A stretch of DNA of 64,000 nucleotides from Ananas comosus (GCF_001540865.1 NC_033623.1:15850955-15914954); one strand, 5' to 3'. Positions 1 to 12,134 are shown, counted from the stretch's first letter. The notes: generated by a model from the sequence alone, not told the origin. Numbers and translations: made by a program.

Positions 1-110
1 CACAAGCAAAATATCACCGCTAATGATGTTTACTTAGATTTCAAAGCATTCACGCAATCATGCTTGAGTCTATAGTAGTATAGTGTTGTCCACACAATCA
101 TTTCTCTACA

Positions 111-145
111 AATAAAAAGAAAGAAAGAAAGAAAGAAAGAAAGAA
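111..145. repeat. (GAAA)n microsatellite
   Basis: A run of about seven GAAA units in AT-rich non-coding sequence. No gene is visible within 500 bases on either side. Confidence 0.9.
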
Positions 146-599
146 GCAGATGTACAAAGACGTACATCAGAAATTTTGGCTGATCTTTTGCAGACAGACG
201 TAAGATATTTTAATTTTAATAATTAAACCATTTCTCTCATCAATTGAAGGTACTAAATTATAATACCATTTTGATCGCATGTTATATATATAATTTTATA
301 AGACTTTCAAATTAATAGTAAAGACATTTATTTTTTCTTCTCTAATTTTTATAATTAAACTCAAAAAGAGTAAAGAGTAGAATGGGCTTATCTGCAGTTA
401 TTATTGTTTGTTTTTTTAAAAAAATATGTTTGAATGAAAAAACAAAATGTTTTATATTTTGAAGTTTTATAAAATTATATAATCAGTGTGCACAACCTAA
501 TTAATAATTTTAATTAGTGTTTTTTTTTTAAAAAATATTTATTTATCAAAATAGAAAAGTTTCTCCAACAGGAACAGGAGCAAAGTAGTAGAGACGTGC

Positions 600-900
600 C
601 CCACGTGTAAGCGAAGGAGGAGAGGAGTGGGTGGGGTCCAGAGCGGTGGTGGCCGGGTTTTACGGGCATCGGCAACTGGGCCGCTCCCCGGGGCCCACCA
701 GCGTGCGGGGGGGGTGGTGGGGCCCACTCCGACGGGTCGGGAGAGGGACGCGCGCGGGAAAGCGGGTCGCAACCCGACAAAAGTGACCCGGGGCGGAGGA
801 AAAGGAGCAGGATGACGTCATCCATAAAGCCTACCGGGAGGCGACTCGCCGTACTGACGGATCAACCGGCTACACCCGGTGGCGGAAAGGAAAGGGTGGT
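600..900. promoter_or_regulatory. GC-rich island with TCP-type and TGACGTCA motifs
   Basis: A sharply bounded GC- and CpG-rich block inside very AT-rich DNA. It contains two GGGGCCCAC sites (near 691 and 720), which fit the class I TCP / site II consensus, and a perfect TGACGTCA palindrome at 813-820, the classical bZIP/TGA-factor site. Short frames cross it on both strands, but none has recognisable protein character. It may be the promoter of a gene to the left of the window, or a decayed first exon. The nearest gene seen here starts 3.3 kb downstream, so its target is unknown. Confidence 0.4.
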
Positions 901-3890
901 GATAATAAATACTAAATAATAAATAATAAATAAATAGGAATAATAACCCGGGCATGTGACCACGGTTCGGGTGGAGGGGAACCATTCATTTTGGCAACCT
1001 CCGCTTTCAAACAAGCATTTCCAGTTACTGTTAATTACAACTTTACCCCTCTCACATTTTTTTATTTAATTTTGAGAAAATTTTTTATGGTAAATTGTTT
1101 CACAAAATTTACGTACATTGGATCTGGAACTTAGACGAGACCCCCAGGCTCGATAATAATCTAACTGATGATCGAGCTCGTAGGTGTCCCGCATGCTCAG
1201 GAAATTGGAATCTCTCAATTAATAGATAGGTGTGAGTAGGTTTGGAGATTGTCAACTTCACGTATAGTAAAATGAAAGGTCGTTTACATTATATAAAGCT
1301 CATAAAAACAAAGTTCACAACCTTTAAGTACAATTATTGCCCCCCTAAACAAAGGGTACAAGAAACGTTTGTAAATGTTTGTTTATTGTAATTTGTACAA
1401 GCTCAAGTTGTCTCGGATGAACGCTTTCATGATGATAGATATGTTCTAAATTTGATTCCTTTCTTTCATGAAAAAATGTGTATATAAGCATATAAGCATT
1501 TACACAAAATGTCAAAACAAAGAGTTAGTACTAAAACTTTGATTAAACGACATTTACGCTAAATAATAGGCGCAATGACAAAGAAGAAAAAGTATTTCAA
1601 CAAATCAATTAATTCCTTCAATATACAAGTATGTACGCATTTCCTAACCGAGTCAAAAGTAAACCAAAACAGTCGTAATTAACATATATTATTGTAATGT
1701 ACGATTTGTTTGATCTATTAATTCATGCTGATTAATCTCATGGAGACAGCAATTCCTACTCGTATTAAGAAAATTTCAAAAGAATAGTTAATTGCCGAGC
1801 AAGATAACACCAAATAAGTAATTAATGACATTTTTTTATCGAAGCTTTCAGAGTGGGTGGGCGCAAGAATATACGTATATAGAGGTGTACAATGAATTAA
1901 ACACTTGAAAATTAAGCTTAAATCAGAATTTTCAATATGTTATTTTTATAATTACTCACTGATTCAATAAATAATGATGTGCATACGCGACGAGTGCCAG
2001 TTTGAATATTCATAATTTTTAACGAATACTGCTATTGGACAAAGTTGACAAATATGGATACTTAAAAAAATAAATTAGTGATGACCCAGCTTTCTACGAA
2101 CTCCATAAACTTTGGGATATGTACACGATTTTTTTTTAAATAATTATTATTCGGAAAAAACCATAATTTGTGGTATAATGGTTTTGCGACTTAATGCCAA
2201 GCAAAACAATCAATGATGTGCAGATATATGGGGCTATTAATAAAGTCATTTTTATTTTATACAGATGAAATTAATACCATAAATCTTATTAACTCTAATT
2301 AGTAATAATAGCTAAGTTCAACAAATATTAATTTTACCAGTAAACATAGATCTTTTAGCCGCAATTTTGCATTGAAAATTCCACTCTACAACGACTTTCC
2401 TTAACCATGTTAAATTAATTAAGACACCATCAAAACTAATATGGCTTAGAATGAAAAAAGGGGGCGAACACACTTAATTGTTTAGTTTTTCTTTTAATTA
2501 AGAGTGTAAAACATTCAAAATCACTCTAAACTAGGCATTTCTAATACTATAAAATGGTAGTATACCACTAAGTATTTAATTTCCAAACCAAACCTAAACC
2601 CAAGTCAATGTAAATTAAACTCTCGCCAAAGCTTAATTCACTTGAATAAGGCAACAATAGTCTCAACAATTTTGAAGAAATTATCGGCGGCTAAGAACTT
2701 AATAATTAATATTTAAAATTTTAAATTAAAAATTTTTATTATCTTATATTTTTAGTTAGGCAATACGGACATTGACACGAAATATAAAATATGATATGAT
2801 CTGAACACGATGATTCAACAGCTTTCAAAGAATTAAAAGACAAACACAATATAAACACCACTAATAAATATAATATTTTTAATATAATATATATATTTAA
2901 TATATATAAATATTAATTTTAATAAATTATTATTATTTTTTTTTATACGAATGAGAGTTAATAAAATTACATTCATAGTTCATAAATTTTTTTAAAATTT
3001 TTTTTACCATATAGAGTTTATTAATATTGTCTAAAAAAAATATGTACGTATTCTTAATAAAATTAAAATATTTATTATTTTATATTATATATATTATATA
3101 AGCATAATAAATAAATAAATAAATAAAATTTTAAATTGTTTGTTTGATGGATCGATATCAAATGTGCGTCCAAGGCGAATTCACATTTGACACGAATCCG
3201 ACAAGGAAACGCACGTGACCGATACGAACGCATAAGATTTATAAAACAATCCGCAATACATAAATTTTTAATTAAACATATTTTTTTTAAAAAAATAAAA
3301 GAATAAATTTTAAATACTATTTTTATGATTTCATATTTTTATCTTTAGTATTCTATGGTTTAAACTGTATGAATTTAGTATCATGTGATTTTATTTGTTT
3401 CTTTTCCTCAGCCCCTTCATTAACATTTCGTTAAATTATATACAAAAAAACTTCAAATACCCCATTCAGATTTATCGAATATTCATTTTAATATCTTTTA
3501 ATTTTAATTTTGTCACTGATATAATAAAAAAAATTAGTGAAAAAAATAATAAAAAGAGAAAATAAAACTATAAATACTAAATTGATACACTTTAAATTAT
3601 AAAAGGTAGTGAAATAAAAAAATACAAAATTATATAAATGATATTGAAAATTTTTTCAAAGTAAAAATAATAGCTTACTATCGTTCTCTCACGAAAGAGA
3701 AGTCGACGAAATTAGTGATAGCTCTTTCGGGACTACAAACTTTCTTCTTTTTTTTTTTTCTTTTTTTGTTCTCTCCCAACTCCTTTTTATTTTGCGGAGA
3801 GAAAGAGAGGTTATTAAAGTAAAATCAATAGAGCCCTTCACCTATCCACGGTTCCTAATTAAACCCACTTAGTTTATGCGTGTGTTTTTG
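901..3890. other. AT-rich intergenic stretch
   Basis: About 3 kb of A/T-rich sequence with short ATAAATA and poly-A/T runs and no reading frame of protein-like composition on either strand. I see no complete transposon ends. Confidence 0.7.
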
Positions 3891-3961
3891 TGTGTCATGT
3901 ATTATTAATAAACCCCACACCTCTTCTCCATTTACATATCTCCCCCACTCTTCTCCCTCTT

Positions 3962-4055
3962 TATAAACCCTCTTTCCCCATCTCTCCTCCTCCCCCCGCC
4001 CCTCTCTCCTTCCTCGATCTTTCTAGAGCAAAATATCAAATACACACACACACAC

Positions 4056-4114
<59 letters not shown>

Positions 4115-4155
4115 TGATCGATCGATCGATCGATCGATCTCACCTGTGAAGCTCC
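3962..4155 (+). promoter_or_regulatory. Core promoter and leader of the FLZ gene
   Basis: A TATA-like TATAAAC at 3962-3968 sits in a strongly CT-rich tract, followed by a CA/TA/GA microsatellite (4041-4110) and about six GATC units (4115-4139), then the start codon at 4156. The spacing of about 190 bases from TATA to ATG fits a leader of about 160 bases. The GA and GATC arrays would therefore be transcribed in the 5' leader. Their copy number is likely to vary between individuals. Confidence 0.55.
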
Positions 4156-5267
4156 ATGGAGTACTCGTTCTCCACCTCGTCGTCGTCGGGATTGTTGGCT
4201 GCGGCGGCGGATATCGAGGCGGGGTTCGTGAACCCCTTCGCGCTCTACCCCCCGCGGCCGCATAAAGCGAAGGGGGCGGCGGCGATCTATGCGGGGCGGG
4301 CGCGGGCGCAGGCGCGGTTCTTCTGCGAGAGTTTGGAGGAGGAGGAGCGGGGCCACTTCCTCGACGCTTGCTTCCTCTGCAAGAAACCCCTCGCCGGCCA
4401 CCTCGACATCTTCATGTACAGGTTTGCCCCTCCCCCCGCCCCCCTCTCCGCCCCTTTTTCTCTAAAACCGGTGAGGGTACTTTCGTCATTTCCCATCGAA
4501 TCCGGTCACTCTCCGGCGTTTTTGGAGGCTTCTCGACCGTCGATGTCAGTAGCACGGCACGCGGAGCGAGGAACCGCGGGTTAAAAAAAACTAGCAAGAA
4601 AATGAAAAGTCTAAGTCGGTGATTATTATTGCTCCGGTTTTTTTCCCCCTTTCCCGTCATCGGTCGTGGCGACCACACACTCAAATGCACAAAATTTTGT
4701 TCAATTTTTGTATACAATATCTATTCCAGTCTATGGGTTAATTTGCACTCATATACAATACAATTGAGAAATTAGAGCAGTTATATACGAACTCCAAAAA
4801 AAATGATTATCGAGTTAGCAAACAGTACGCGTCGAATTTTAATAAATAAAGTTTTATTTCGTGAGAAATTTAATGCGTCTTTAATTACTTGCGAGCCCTG
4901 TTAATGCGATGATATATAATTCTTTTGAATCTGGTTAATTAATTATGTGATGATGATATTTGACATCCATAAATCAGTTCGATGAATCTAGTTATTTTAG
5001 CCATTCACTTGTCGGATGATTTATTCAATCTAGAAATTCGTCAGGAGGCGGCGGTGGTTCGCTTAATAAGTATTCATAATTAATAAACAAATAATAACGT
5101 GGTGAATTAAATGGAACTGCAGAGGGGATTTGCCGTTCTGCAGCGAGGAGTGCCGGCAGCAGCAGATTGAGGCGGACGAGGCGAAGGAGACGAACAGAAA
5201 GCTCTCCGTGACGGCTTCTTCGCGAAGAGAATTCGAAGAGCAGAAGATCACCCTCGTCGCTGGATGA
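4156..5267 (+). CDS. FCS-like zinc finger (FLZ, DUF581) protein
   Basis: Two exons, 4156-4421 and 5123-5267, encode 136 residues; the intron has GT-AG ends and splits an Arg codon. The FLZ domain spans about residues 69-112: FLDACFLC gives the first CX2C pair (C72, C75), followed by KKPLAGHLDIFMYRGDLP and then FCSEECR with C95 and C99. This is the full FLZ pattern, and only the joined exons restore it. FLZ proteins are plant-specific adaptors; several bind the catalytic subunits of SnRK1 kinase and are regulated by sugar and ABA. The N-terminal 65 residues are low complexity, with a Ser run and an Ala-rich patch, as is common in short FLZ proteins. I cannot assign a specific FLZ number. Confidence 0.93.
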
Positions 5268-5285
5268 TCAACCCCGGCCCCTAAT

Positions 5286-5385
5286 TACTACTACTACTAC
5301 TACTACTATCAGCTACAATAAAAGTTGTTGCAGCAGTAGTAGTAATAATAATAATAATAATAATAGCAGCAGCAGTAGTAATTAG
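5286..5385. repeat. TAC / TAA / CAG trinucleotide repeats in the FLZ 3' region
   Basis: Runs of TAC, TAA and CAG/TAG trinucleotides begin about 20 bases after the FLZ stop codon, so they probably lie in the 3' untranslated region. They are a likely polymorphic marker. Confidence 0.8.
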
Positions 5386-6500
5386 TCCATATAATAATAT
5401 ACGGCAAGAAGTGGCGTGAAAGAGAGAACCCTATTAAGTTTCTTTTCTTTTTTTTTCTCCCCACTTTTTGGGCTTTTTTTTTTTTTTTACTTCTTCTTTT
5501 CCGTTTTCTAAGTTGTATAGAAGAAGCAAAACGAGCTTGTTATGAATCCCAATCGAGCTGTGTGGCCTGTGGGAGAGATGCATTTTTTTTGGATCAGTTC
5601 TGTATATTTACGATAATGCCGAAGCGCTAAAAAAAGAAAGAAAAAAAAGAAGAAGCCAAAAGATGCACGAGCGCTTGCTTTTTGTTTTGACCGTTTTAAA
5701 TGTTCAGTGCTTGATAAACTCAACTTCGAACTATTATATGATCTCTCTTTTTCTTTTTTTTTTTTTCCTTTCTTTTTTTTTTTTATGTGTGTGGGTGGTA
5801 GTGCATGGTTCCCGTGGTTTCAGGGGATGGTGGAGCATGAAGTGGAAAGGTAATAAATTACGGGAAAGTAGGTGGGTTAGAGTTAGACTACTTGAATCTT
5901 TTTAAGTTGACAATGAGACTCATTTATTACATCTCAGAAACCATTTCAAAGAATACTTTGAAAGAAATGATTTTATCAATGGAAGTTCCGTTCGAATTTT
6001 TAAGTTTCCACACTACGTACCTGTGTGGGGTTTTCGTACACGAAAATTAGGTACTTTTTTTTTTATTATTATCTTTATGCCCTCTGCGTCCAAATTTTAT
6101 GTGATTTACTTAAGAAGGCCATGGAACTTTTTTTTTTTTTTCTAGCTAGGAGTATAATAAGTCTGGTCCAGTTTAGTCAGTGGACTATGACTAAAATACT
6201 TAATACATTTATTTGTTTACATTAAATTAGTTTTATGAATAGCATACCCCATTTTATAATTCAGTAATTTTATTAAGCTTGATTGCTATGTATCTTTCTT
6301 TTTTTTTTTAATGTTGAAGTAGCATCTTCCAAAAGAGGACAAAGAAAAACAAAAAAAAAAAAAAAAGATTTTCTATTTTGGCGGTCCTCATTTAAATGTA
6401 ATTTTTGACCACGGATGGCGTGTTTGATGCATGGAGCAATACCATCCGTACATTTATATATTAATGAACATATAAATTTTTACATCCTAACTATTAAAAA
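5386..6500. other. Non-coding stretch downstream of FLZ
   Basis: AT-rich sequence with several poly-T and poly-A runs. The early part may be FLZ 3' untranslated region. No other gene is supported. Confidence 0.6.
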
Positions 6501-6501
6501 G

Positions 6502-6659
6502 TTTTTTCTTTTTTTTAAGCAATAGATAGCACACTATCCGCTTTATTTATTTCATTTAGAAATAAACTTAACTAACAATGTGAATCAATTAGGATTCGAA
6601 CTTAGACCTCGGGTACTAGCCATCAGGTCCTTTGCAACTTACTCTAGGAATGGTCGGTT
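6502..6659 (-). mobile_element. SINE copy 1 (tRNA-derived)
   Basis: A reverse-oriented copy of the roughly 150 bp SINE family of this window. It has a poly-T tail at 6502-6516 (poly-A on the minus strand), the 3' region near ATAGCACACTATCCGCTTTA, and an internal RNA polymerase III B box reading GTTCGAATCC on the minus strand (about 6593-6602). It ends at the conserved ACCGACC-type 5' end. The flanks TATTAAAAAG and TATTAAAAAA look like a short target-site duplication. Confidence 0.8.
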
Positions 6660-7642
6660 ATTAAAAAATTAATATTCACTTTTTACTAATTTTATTAATT
6701 TTTTTAATATTCAAATAAAAATTTTAAATTTTTAAAATGGGTGTACATAAAATACTAATGGCAATTTTTAGAAAGCCGGCAACGGCTACATTTTTAAAAA
6801 AGTGATGGGACACGTGTGTCGCTACACTGCCCCTGTGAAAAAATTCTGGTGTAGTGTGGTGCAAGTGTAGAATTTCTCACCCCTGTGTGGGCTCTGTGAT
6901 TAATTTATTTATCATTTATGTCCCATTTGTGTAAGGACGAAGGACCACTGTTTGATTGATCAGATTCGAGAGAGATCGATTATTACGGTTCTCTCTGTAA
7001 GTAATACTATACATTTGTAAATGAATTCAATAATATTTTATATATTTAGACAATCATATTTAATGAACAAACTACGGAATAATAGTAGTAATTTAGAAGA
7101 TAAAAAATAAAATTTAATTACTAAATCTTAAATTTATAAATTATTACAGAAATTATTTATAAAAATAATATTTTGTTATTTACTATTCGGCATAAGAAAT
7201 ATAGTGTGGCACTGCTCATTATCATTTCAAACATAAATATAAAAAAAATTTGACGACAAATATTCAAAATCTTTAATTTTCAAATTTAATTAAATTCATA
7301 AGTTTTTTTTTTTAAAAAAAAAATTTATATTTAGTGCGGAGGAAAGGGCGAAAGTGAGAGAGAGAAAATTGACTACACCTTTTGGGTCTTTTGCATCTGA
7401 CGCTCGCTAAAATGCACTACAGCTCACCAAACAAAAAAAAAAAAAAACTTTTTTTTATTTAATTTTTCATTTTTCTTTTTGTACAAATAGTTGGAACTAA
7501 CCACTATGTTGATTGGTGGGACGGTCAGTTTATTGATTCGATGATAGTGACCGCACGAAGTGACATTCATTCATGCTTGTGTATATTTATTATTAATACC
7601 ATTTCTCTACTTAATTTTCCACATCACAATAATTTCATAGCA
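6660..7642. other. Non-coding AT-rich stretch
   Basis: No protein-like reading frame. There are long A and T runs near 7300-7330 and 7430-7460. Nothing further is recognised. Confidence 0.6.
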
Positions 7643-8186
7643 GGGCTGCTGTGCTCTCGAACACGGAGGCCTCCGTGCTCCTGAGCCAATTTCGATAATG
7701 GAGTTTTTAAATCGCCGATCGGCTCCGTTAAATTTGATCTAGCGTATTTAAAGTTTCTAGAAAATAATTTTTGTGATTTTTCGATATCATTTACCTAGCA
7801 ATCAAAATAATTCAAAATCAATAATTTTTAACAGCTGAAAATAAAAACCTATAAAAAGTGGTGATATAATATTAAAATTTTCAATCAGAAATATTGATCA
7901 TGTTATAGATAATATAAAGAATTTTGTATCAAAATTTCATCTAATTTGAATACTTCTACACCGTTAAACTTGAAAACCGCAGATATAACCATTAAAAATT
8001 ATAGATTTTGAATTCTTTCGATCACTAGGTAAATAAATCAAAAAATCGCAAAAATTATTTTCTAGAAACTTCAAATGTGCTAGATCAAGTCTAACAGAGC
8101 CGATTGTTGATTCGAAAATTCCATCATCTAAAACGGCTCAGAAGCACGGAGGCCTCCATGCTCCTGAGAGCACAACAGCCCTACTT
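7643..8186. mobile_element. Foldback MITE-like element, family F1
   Basis: A long inverted repeat of about 540 bp. The left end (AGGGCTGCTGTGCTCTC) is matched in reverse complement by the right end (GAGAGCACAACAGCCCT), and similarity continues inward through matching blocks such as GATCTAGCGTATTTAAAGTT / ...GCTAGATCAAG. Near each tip is a shorter palindromic block around GGAGGCCTCC. There is no coding capacity, so it is a non-autonomous element. Related copies lie at 34145-34553 and 34640-35283. Confidence 0.8.
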
Positions 8187-8649
8187 ATAACTTCATATGC
8201 TAATAAAATTTAACTACATTAGACTATGCTAAAATTTACATATGTTTTTTTGTACTTTCTATGGTATAGTATTTTCCCTTTATAAGCATCATACAACTCT
8301 TCTTTTTTTTTCTTCTTTTTTTCTTTTTTTTCAATCTCTACACTATAAATAATAAATATATAATTTTATATAAAAATTATTTAAAGATATTTGTTAAAAG
8401 TAATAGAAAATATATTCAATTTTTTAACATAAAAATAATAAAATACATAAAAATTATTAAAAATAACTTGATATATAGACAATTTTTTAATGAGCCTACT
8501 ACAAAATTTTAGTTTGCGTCTTTTTACAATTTAACTAATATCTTTCAATAAATTTATTAGCAATAATATAGAGATTAATAAGAAAAAATTAGTTTAGCGA
8601 TATTTACGAAAAAAAAAAATGTGATCTCCCGATATTGGAATAGCCTATA
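8187..8649. other. Non-coding AT-rich stretch
   Basis: AT-rich sequence without recognisable features. Confidence 0.6.
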
Positions 8650-9360
8650 TATAAGATATAATATGGCTAAACCTCTTAACTCGGTTATAATATTTTGGAT
8701 GGTAATTAGGTTAAAAGGTTAAGAGTGTTAAGCGTGCTAGAATTAGAACATTTTAGAATGAATTGCCTCCTAGAAAGCAAGACATTACAGTTAGTATGTG
8801 AGCAAATCACCAGTCAGAAGTGCGGGATGAGTCTTTATAGAGCGCAGCTCCCGACAAGATCAAGTAAGCTTAACGAGACCAGTTTCATATCATCCGATGC
8901 TTATTTGTATGCTTGAGCCCGACGAGGCATCATAGTTAGTCTCAGAGCAAATTACCAACCGGAAGTGTGAAATAAATCAAAGTAAAACTAGGATCATATA
9001 GTAGGTAGAGCGTGATTCTCCGGCTGATTATCATTATGAGTGGAGCGCAGCTCCCGACAAAATCGGTTAAGGATAATGAGACGAGTTTCATATTGTCTAG
9101 TGTTTATTTGTGTACTTGAGCCTGATGAGAATGTTAGGACTTTTTTTTTTGAGAGATAAAAATGTTAGGACTTCGGGTGGAAGAATGTGACATCTCAGAA
9201 TTTAAAATTATTTTATAGATGAAAAATAATAAAGTTAAACCTCTTAACCCAGTTATAACACTTTAGGCAGTGGCTGAGTCCAGGAGATTAAGAAGGTTAA
9301 GAGTGTCAGGACTAGAAGAGTTTTAGGATTAGTAACCATCTAAAAAGCTGGACATCACAA
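8650..9360. mobile_element. Decayed LTR-like remnants
   Basis: Internally repetitive sequence. GAGCGCAGCTCCCGACAA occurs near 8840 and 9041. A segment beginning TAAACCTCTTAAC with a following GTTATAA occurs near 8668 and 9236. The block starting TGTGACATCTCAGAATTT at 9188 resembles the TGTGACATC start of many plant Ty3/Gypsy LTRs and ends near 9360 with GGACATCACA. No polyprotein remains. I read it as nested or truncated LTR fragments. Confidence 0.45.
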
Positions 9361-9407
9361 AAAATATAAAATAGAATAATAAAAATAAATTTAAAAATAT
9401 AATATAA

Positions 9408-10846
9408 AAATGGCATTTTTGCATAAAAAAACCACTTATTTTGGGCTTTTGCAAAACCGGGTCACTTTTTTCGTTTTTGCAGATTCGGTCCGCTTTTTCA
9501 ACAAACTGACCAAAATACCCTCATTACTTTTTCTCTTTCCTCTTTCTCTCTCCTCTTCGTTCTCTCGTTCTTTTTTTTTTTTTCCCCGAAAAAAAAAACG
9601 AAGGCCGGAGCACCGCCATGCGGGCTCTTCTTCTTCTTCTTCCTGCAGGAGCAATTTTTTTTTCTCTTTTTCTTTTTCTTCTTCTTCTTCCTCCTGCTGG
9701 AGCATTTTTTTTTTCCCTCTTCGTCTTCTTCTTCTTCTTTTTCTTCCTGTAAGAGCACGGGGCGCGCACGGCGACTTCCGGCCTCGCCACGGAGCCCGAC
9801 CGCTCGACCCCGACGCCCCGCTCAAGCCGGGGAAGCTCTACTTCCTCGTCGACCTCCCCCGCGCCGACCTCGAGCCCGACCACCGCCTCGAGGGCGCAAC
9901 CGGCGCCGGCACCGCGCGTTCCTACTAGTTGCCCGAGAAAGGCCGCGCGTCGGACTACGAGCCCGACCGCTCGACCCCGACTCCCTGCTCAAGCCGGGGA
10001 AGCTCTACTTCCTCCCCCGCGCCGACCCCGAGCCCGACCACCGCCGCGCGATTTCACCATTACACCATTAATGGTGTAATGGTGCACCATTACACCATTA
10101 ATGGTGAAATTACACCATTAATGGTGTAATGGTTACACCATTAATGGTGTAATTACACCATTACACCATTAATGGTGTAATGGTGAAATCGCGCGGCGGT
10201 GGTCGGGCTCGGGGTCGGCGCGGGGGAGGAAGTAGAGCTTCCCCGGCTTGAGCAGGGCGTCGGGGTCGAGCGGTCGGGCTCGGAGTCCGACGCGCGGCCT
10301 TCCTCGGGCAACTAGTAGGAACGCGCGGCGCCGGCGCCGGCGCCGGTTGCGCCCTCGCGGCGGTGGTCGGGCTCGAGGTCGGCGCGGGGGAGGTCGACGA
10401 GGAAGTAGAGCTTCCCCGGCTTGAGCGGGGCGTCGGGGTCGAGCGGTCGGGCTCCGTGGCGAGGCCGGAAGTCGCCGTGCGCGCCCCGTGCTCTTACAGG
10501 AAGAAAAAGAAGAAGAAGAAGAAGAAGAAGAGGGAAAAAAAAATGCTCCAGCAGGAGGAAGAAGAAGAAGAAAAAGAAAAAGAGAAAAAAAAATTACTCC
10601 TGCAGGAAGAAGAAGAAGAAGAAGAAGAGCCCGCCTGGCGGTGCTCCGGCCTTCGCTTTTTTTTTCGGCGGAAAAAAAAAAGAACGAGAGAACGAAGATG
10701 AGAGAGAAAGAGGAAAGAGAAAAAGTAATAAGGGTATTTTGGTCAGTTTGCTGAAAAAGCGGACCGAATCTGCAAAAACAAAAAAGGTGACCCGATTTTG
10801 CAAAAGCTTAAAATAAGTGAATTTTTTATGCAAAAAGACCTATAAA
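9408..10846. mobile_element. 1.4 kb foldback element with captured PADRE-like gene fragments
   Basis: A near-perfect inverted repeat with arms of about 710-720 bp around a centre near 10120. The outer ends read TTTTTGCATAAAAAA / TTTTTTATGCAAAAA. Each arm runs from an AT-rich tip with TTTTGC and GTCACTTTTT blocks, through a purine/pyrimidine-biased GAA/TTC tract, to a GC-rich core. The core (about 9770-9900 on +, mirrored about 10340-10480 on -) encodes LKPGKLYFLVDLP preceded by LDPDAP, which resembles the C-terminal part of the PADRE/DUF4228 domain of plant stress proteins. A shorter second copy of the fragment follows at 9955-10047 and is mirrored at 10193-10290. No transposase is present. 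Frames through the arms are Lys/Glu- or Ser-rich artefacts of the GAA tract. Confidence 0.75.
10055..10186. repeat. Array of nested short palindromes at the foldback centre
   Basis: The unit ACCATTAATGGT, with TAC/GTA extensions, is repeated about five times head-to-head and tail-to-tail at the dyad centre. The loop itself can therefore fold into alternative hairpins. A diverged copy of the array lies at 12145-12235. Confidence 0.85.
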
Positions 10847-10976
10847 AATTGATTAAATATAACAATACAATAATGTTTTTAAACAATATAATACAATATA
10901 GCAAAAAAAAATATTACTAAGGTACAACGCAATAGAGTATAATTAAGCTTATAAATAACAATATTCAATTGAATAT

Positions 10977-12130
10977 TTCGAAGAACTCACCCCGGCAGCC
11001 GGGACAGTGAGCGCCCGCACGGGCCGGCGGGTCGACGTGCGCCCTCCTCCGCCGATGAGAGGGGCGTTGCATCTGCACCGGCCGGACTCGAGTCGCTGGA
11101 CCCCGACCATCCCCGCGCCTCACCTCGACCGCCACGCCCGGCAGTGCCGCCGCATGCACCGGCGCCGTGCGGCCGCGGCGCCTCCGAGCTCCGCGAGGCA
11201 GAGCTCGGCTTGGGGGGCGCCGTCGCCGCGGCAGAGCTCGCGCCGCTGCTGCCGTGGCCGCATGCTAACTGAGGCCGGCGGCGAGCCGCAGCGGGGCTGG
11301 CGTGGGCGGCGGCATTCAGCGTCAAGCGGATCCTGCCTCCTTTCGTCATCATCCCATCATCATCATCATCATCAAAAACAAATTATCAAATATTACTGCA
11401 ATCAGTACAAAACTCTGCAATACTATTATTTTTTTATCTCAACAAACAATTTCTTGGATATACACATTCATGTTCTATCTCACCTTTCCTTTTCACTCTA
11501 CCTCTAACCATCACCATCCATATAGTATATGCAACACAAAGTGAAAACAGCACAAAAAAAGGGAAAATTACAACGCACTTGCGTTCGATCTCCGCACGAC
11601 GCTGAGATCGACTTCACGCCTTTCACTCCATGGCCGCAAACGAAAACCCTTCCGCCCTGGACGCTCAAGCTTGAGCTCCCCCACGCACCCGCTGCCAGCT
11701 TCACCATCTCCACGCTCCTCCCGCGCTCCTCGACCTACGTCGGCCCAGCGGCAGGGTTCCACAAACCCCAATCTCGCGCCGAGCTCGCATGCTGTCCGGC
11801 AGCACTTGGCCGATCGCGGCGTCACAGCCCTCGGCGCGAGAACCGCTCGGTCCGTCCGCCGTCGCTGCGGCAAGCTTCTGCCGGCGGCGCAAGCGCTCAA
11901 CCCCTGAGCCGACGCTCTGCCGCGGTAGCTCGGGGGGCATCGTGCACGCACGGGCCGTGCAACGCGGCTGCTGCGGCGTGCGGGTAAGCGGCAGACCGTG
12001 GGGAGGTCGTGTGTCGGCCGAGCTCGAGTCGGCCCGGTCACCACAACTGCCTCTCTCTCCGTCGGCCGTCCGGCGGCGGAGGAGGCGCACGTCGACCCGG
12101 CGGTCTCGCGCGGGCGCTCGCTGTCGCCGC
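10977..12130. repeat. Second, diverged GC-rich inverted repeat
   Basis: The left block (10977 to about 11340) begins CGAAGAACTC and includes GGTCGACGTGCGCC. It is matched in reverse complement by the right block (about 11700-12130), which ends GCACGTCGACCC...GAGTTCTTCGG. Between them is ordinary AT-rich sequence with an ATC/CAT run (about 11340-11370). Several GC-rich frames of 100-220 codons cross it on both strands, but they are Arg/Ala/Pro-rich and mirror one another, so I do not call a protein. The arms may descend from one captured exon. Confidence 0.5.
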
Positions 12131-12134
12131 GTGC

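Noticed and set aside
9436..9883. Minus-strand frames of 86-129 codons rich in Lys, Glu and Arg
   Set aside because: They are translations of the GAA/TTC tract of the foldback arm. The mirror arm gives the same products, and there is no domain-like segment outside the short PADRE-like piece.
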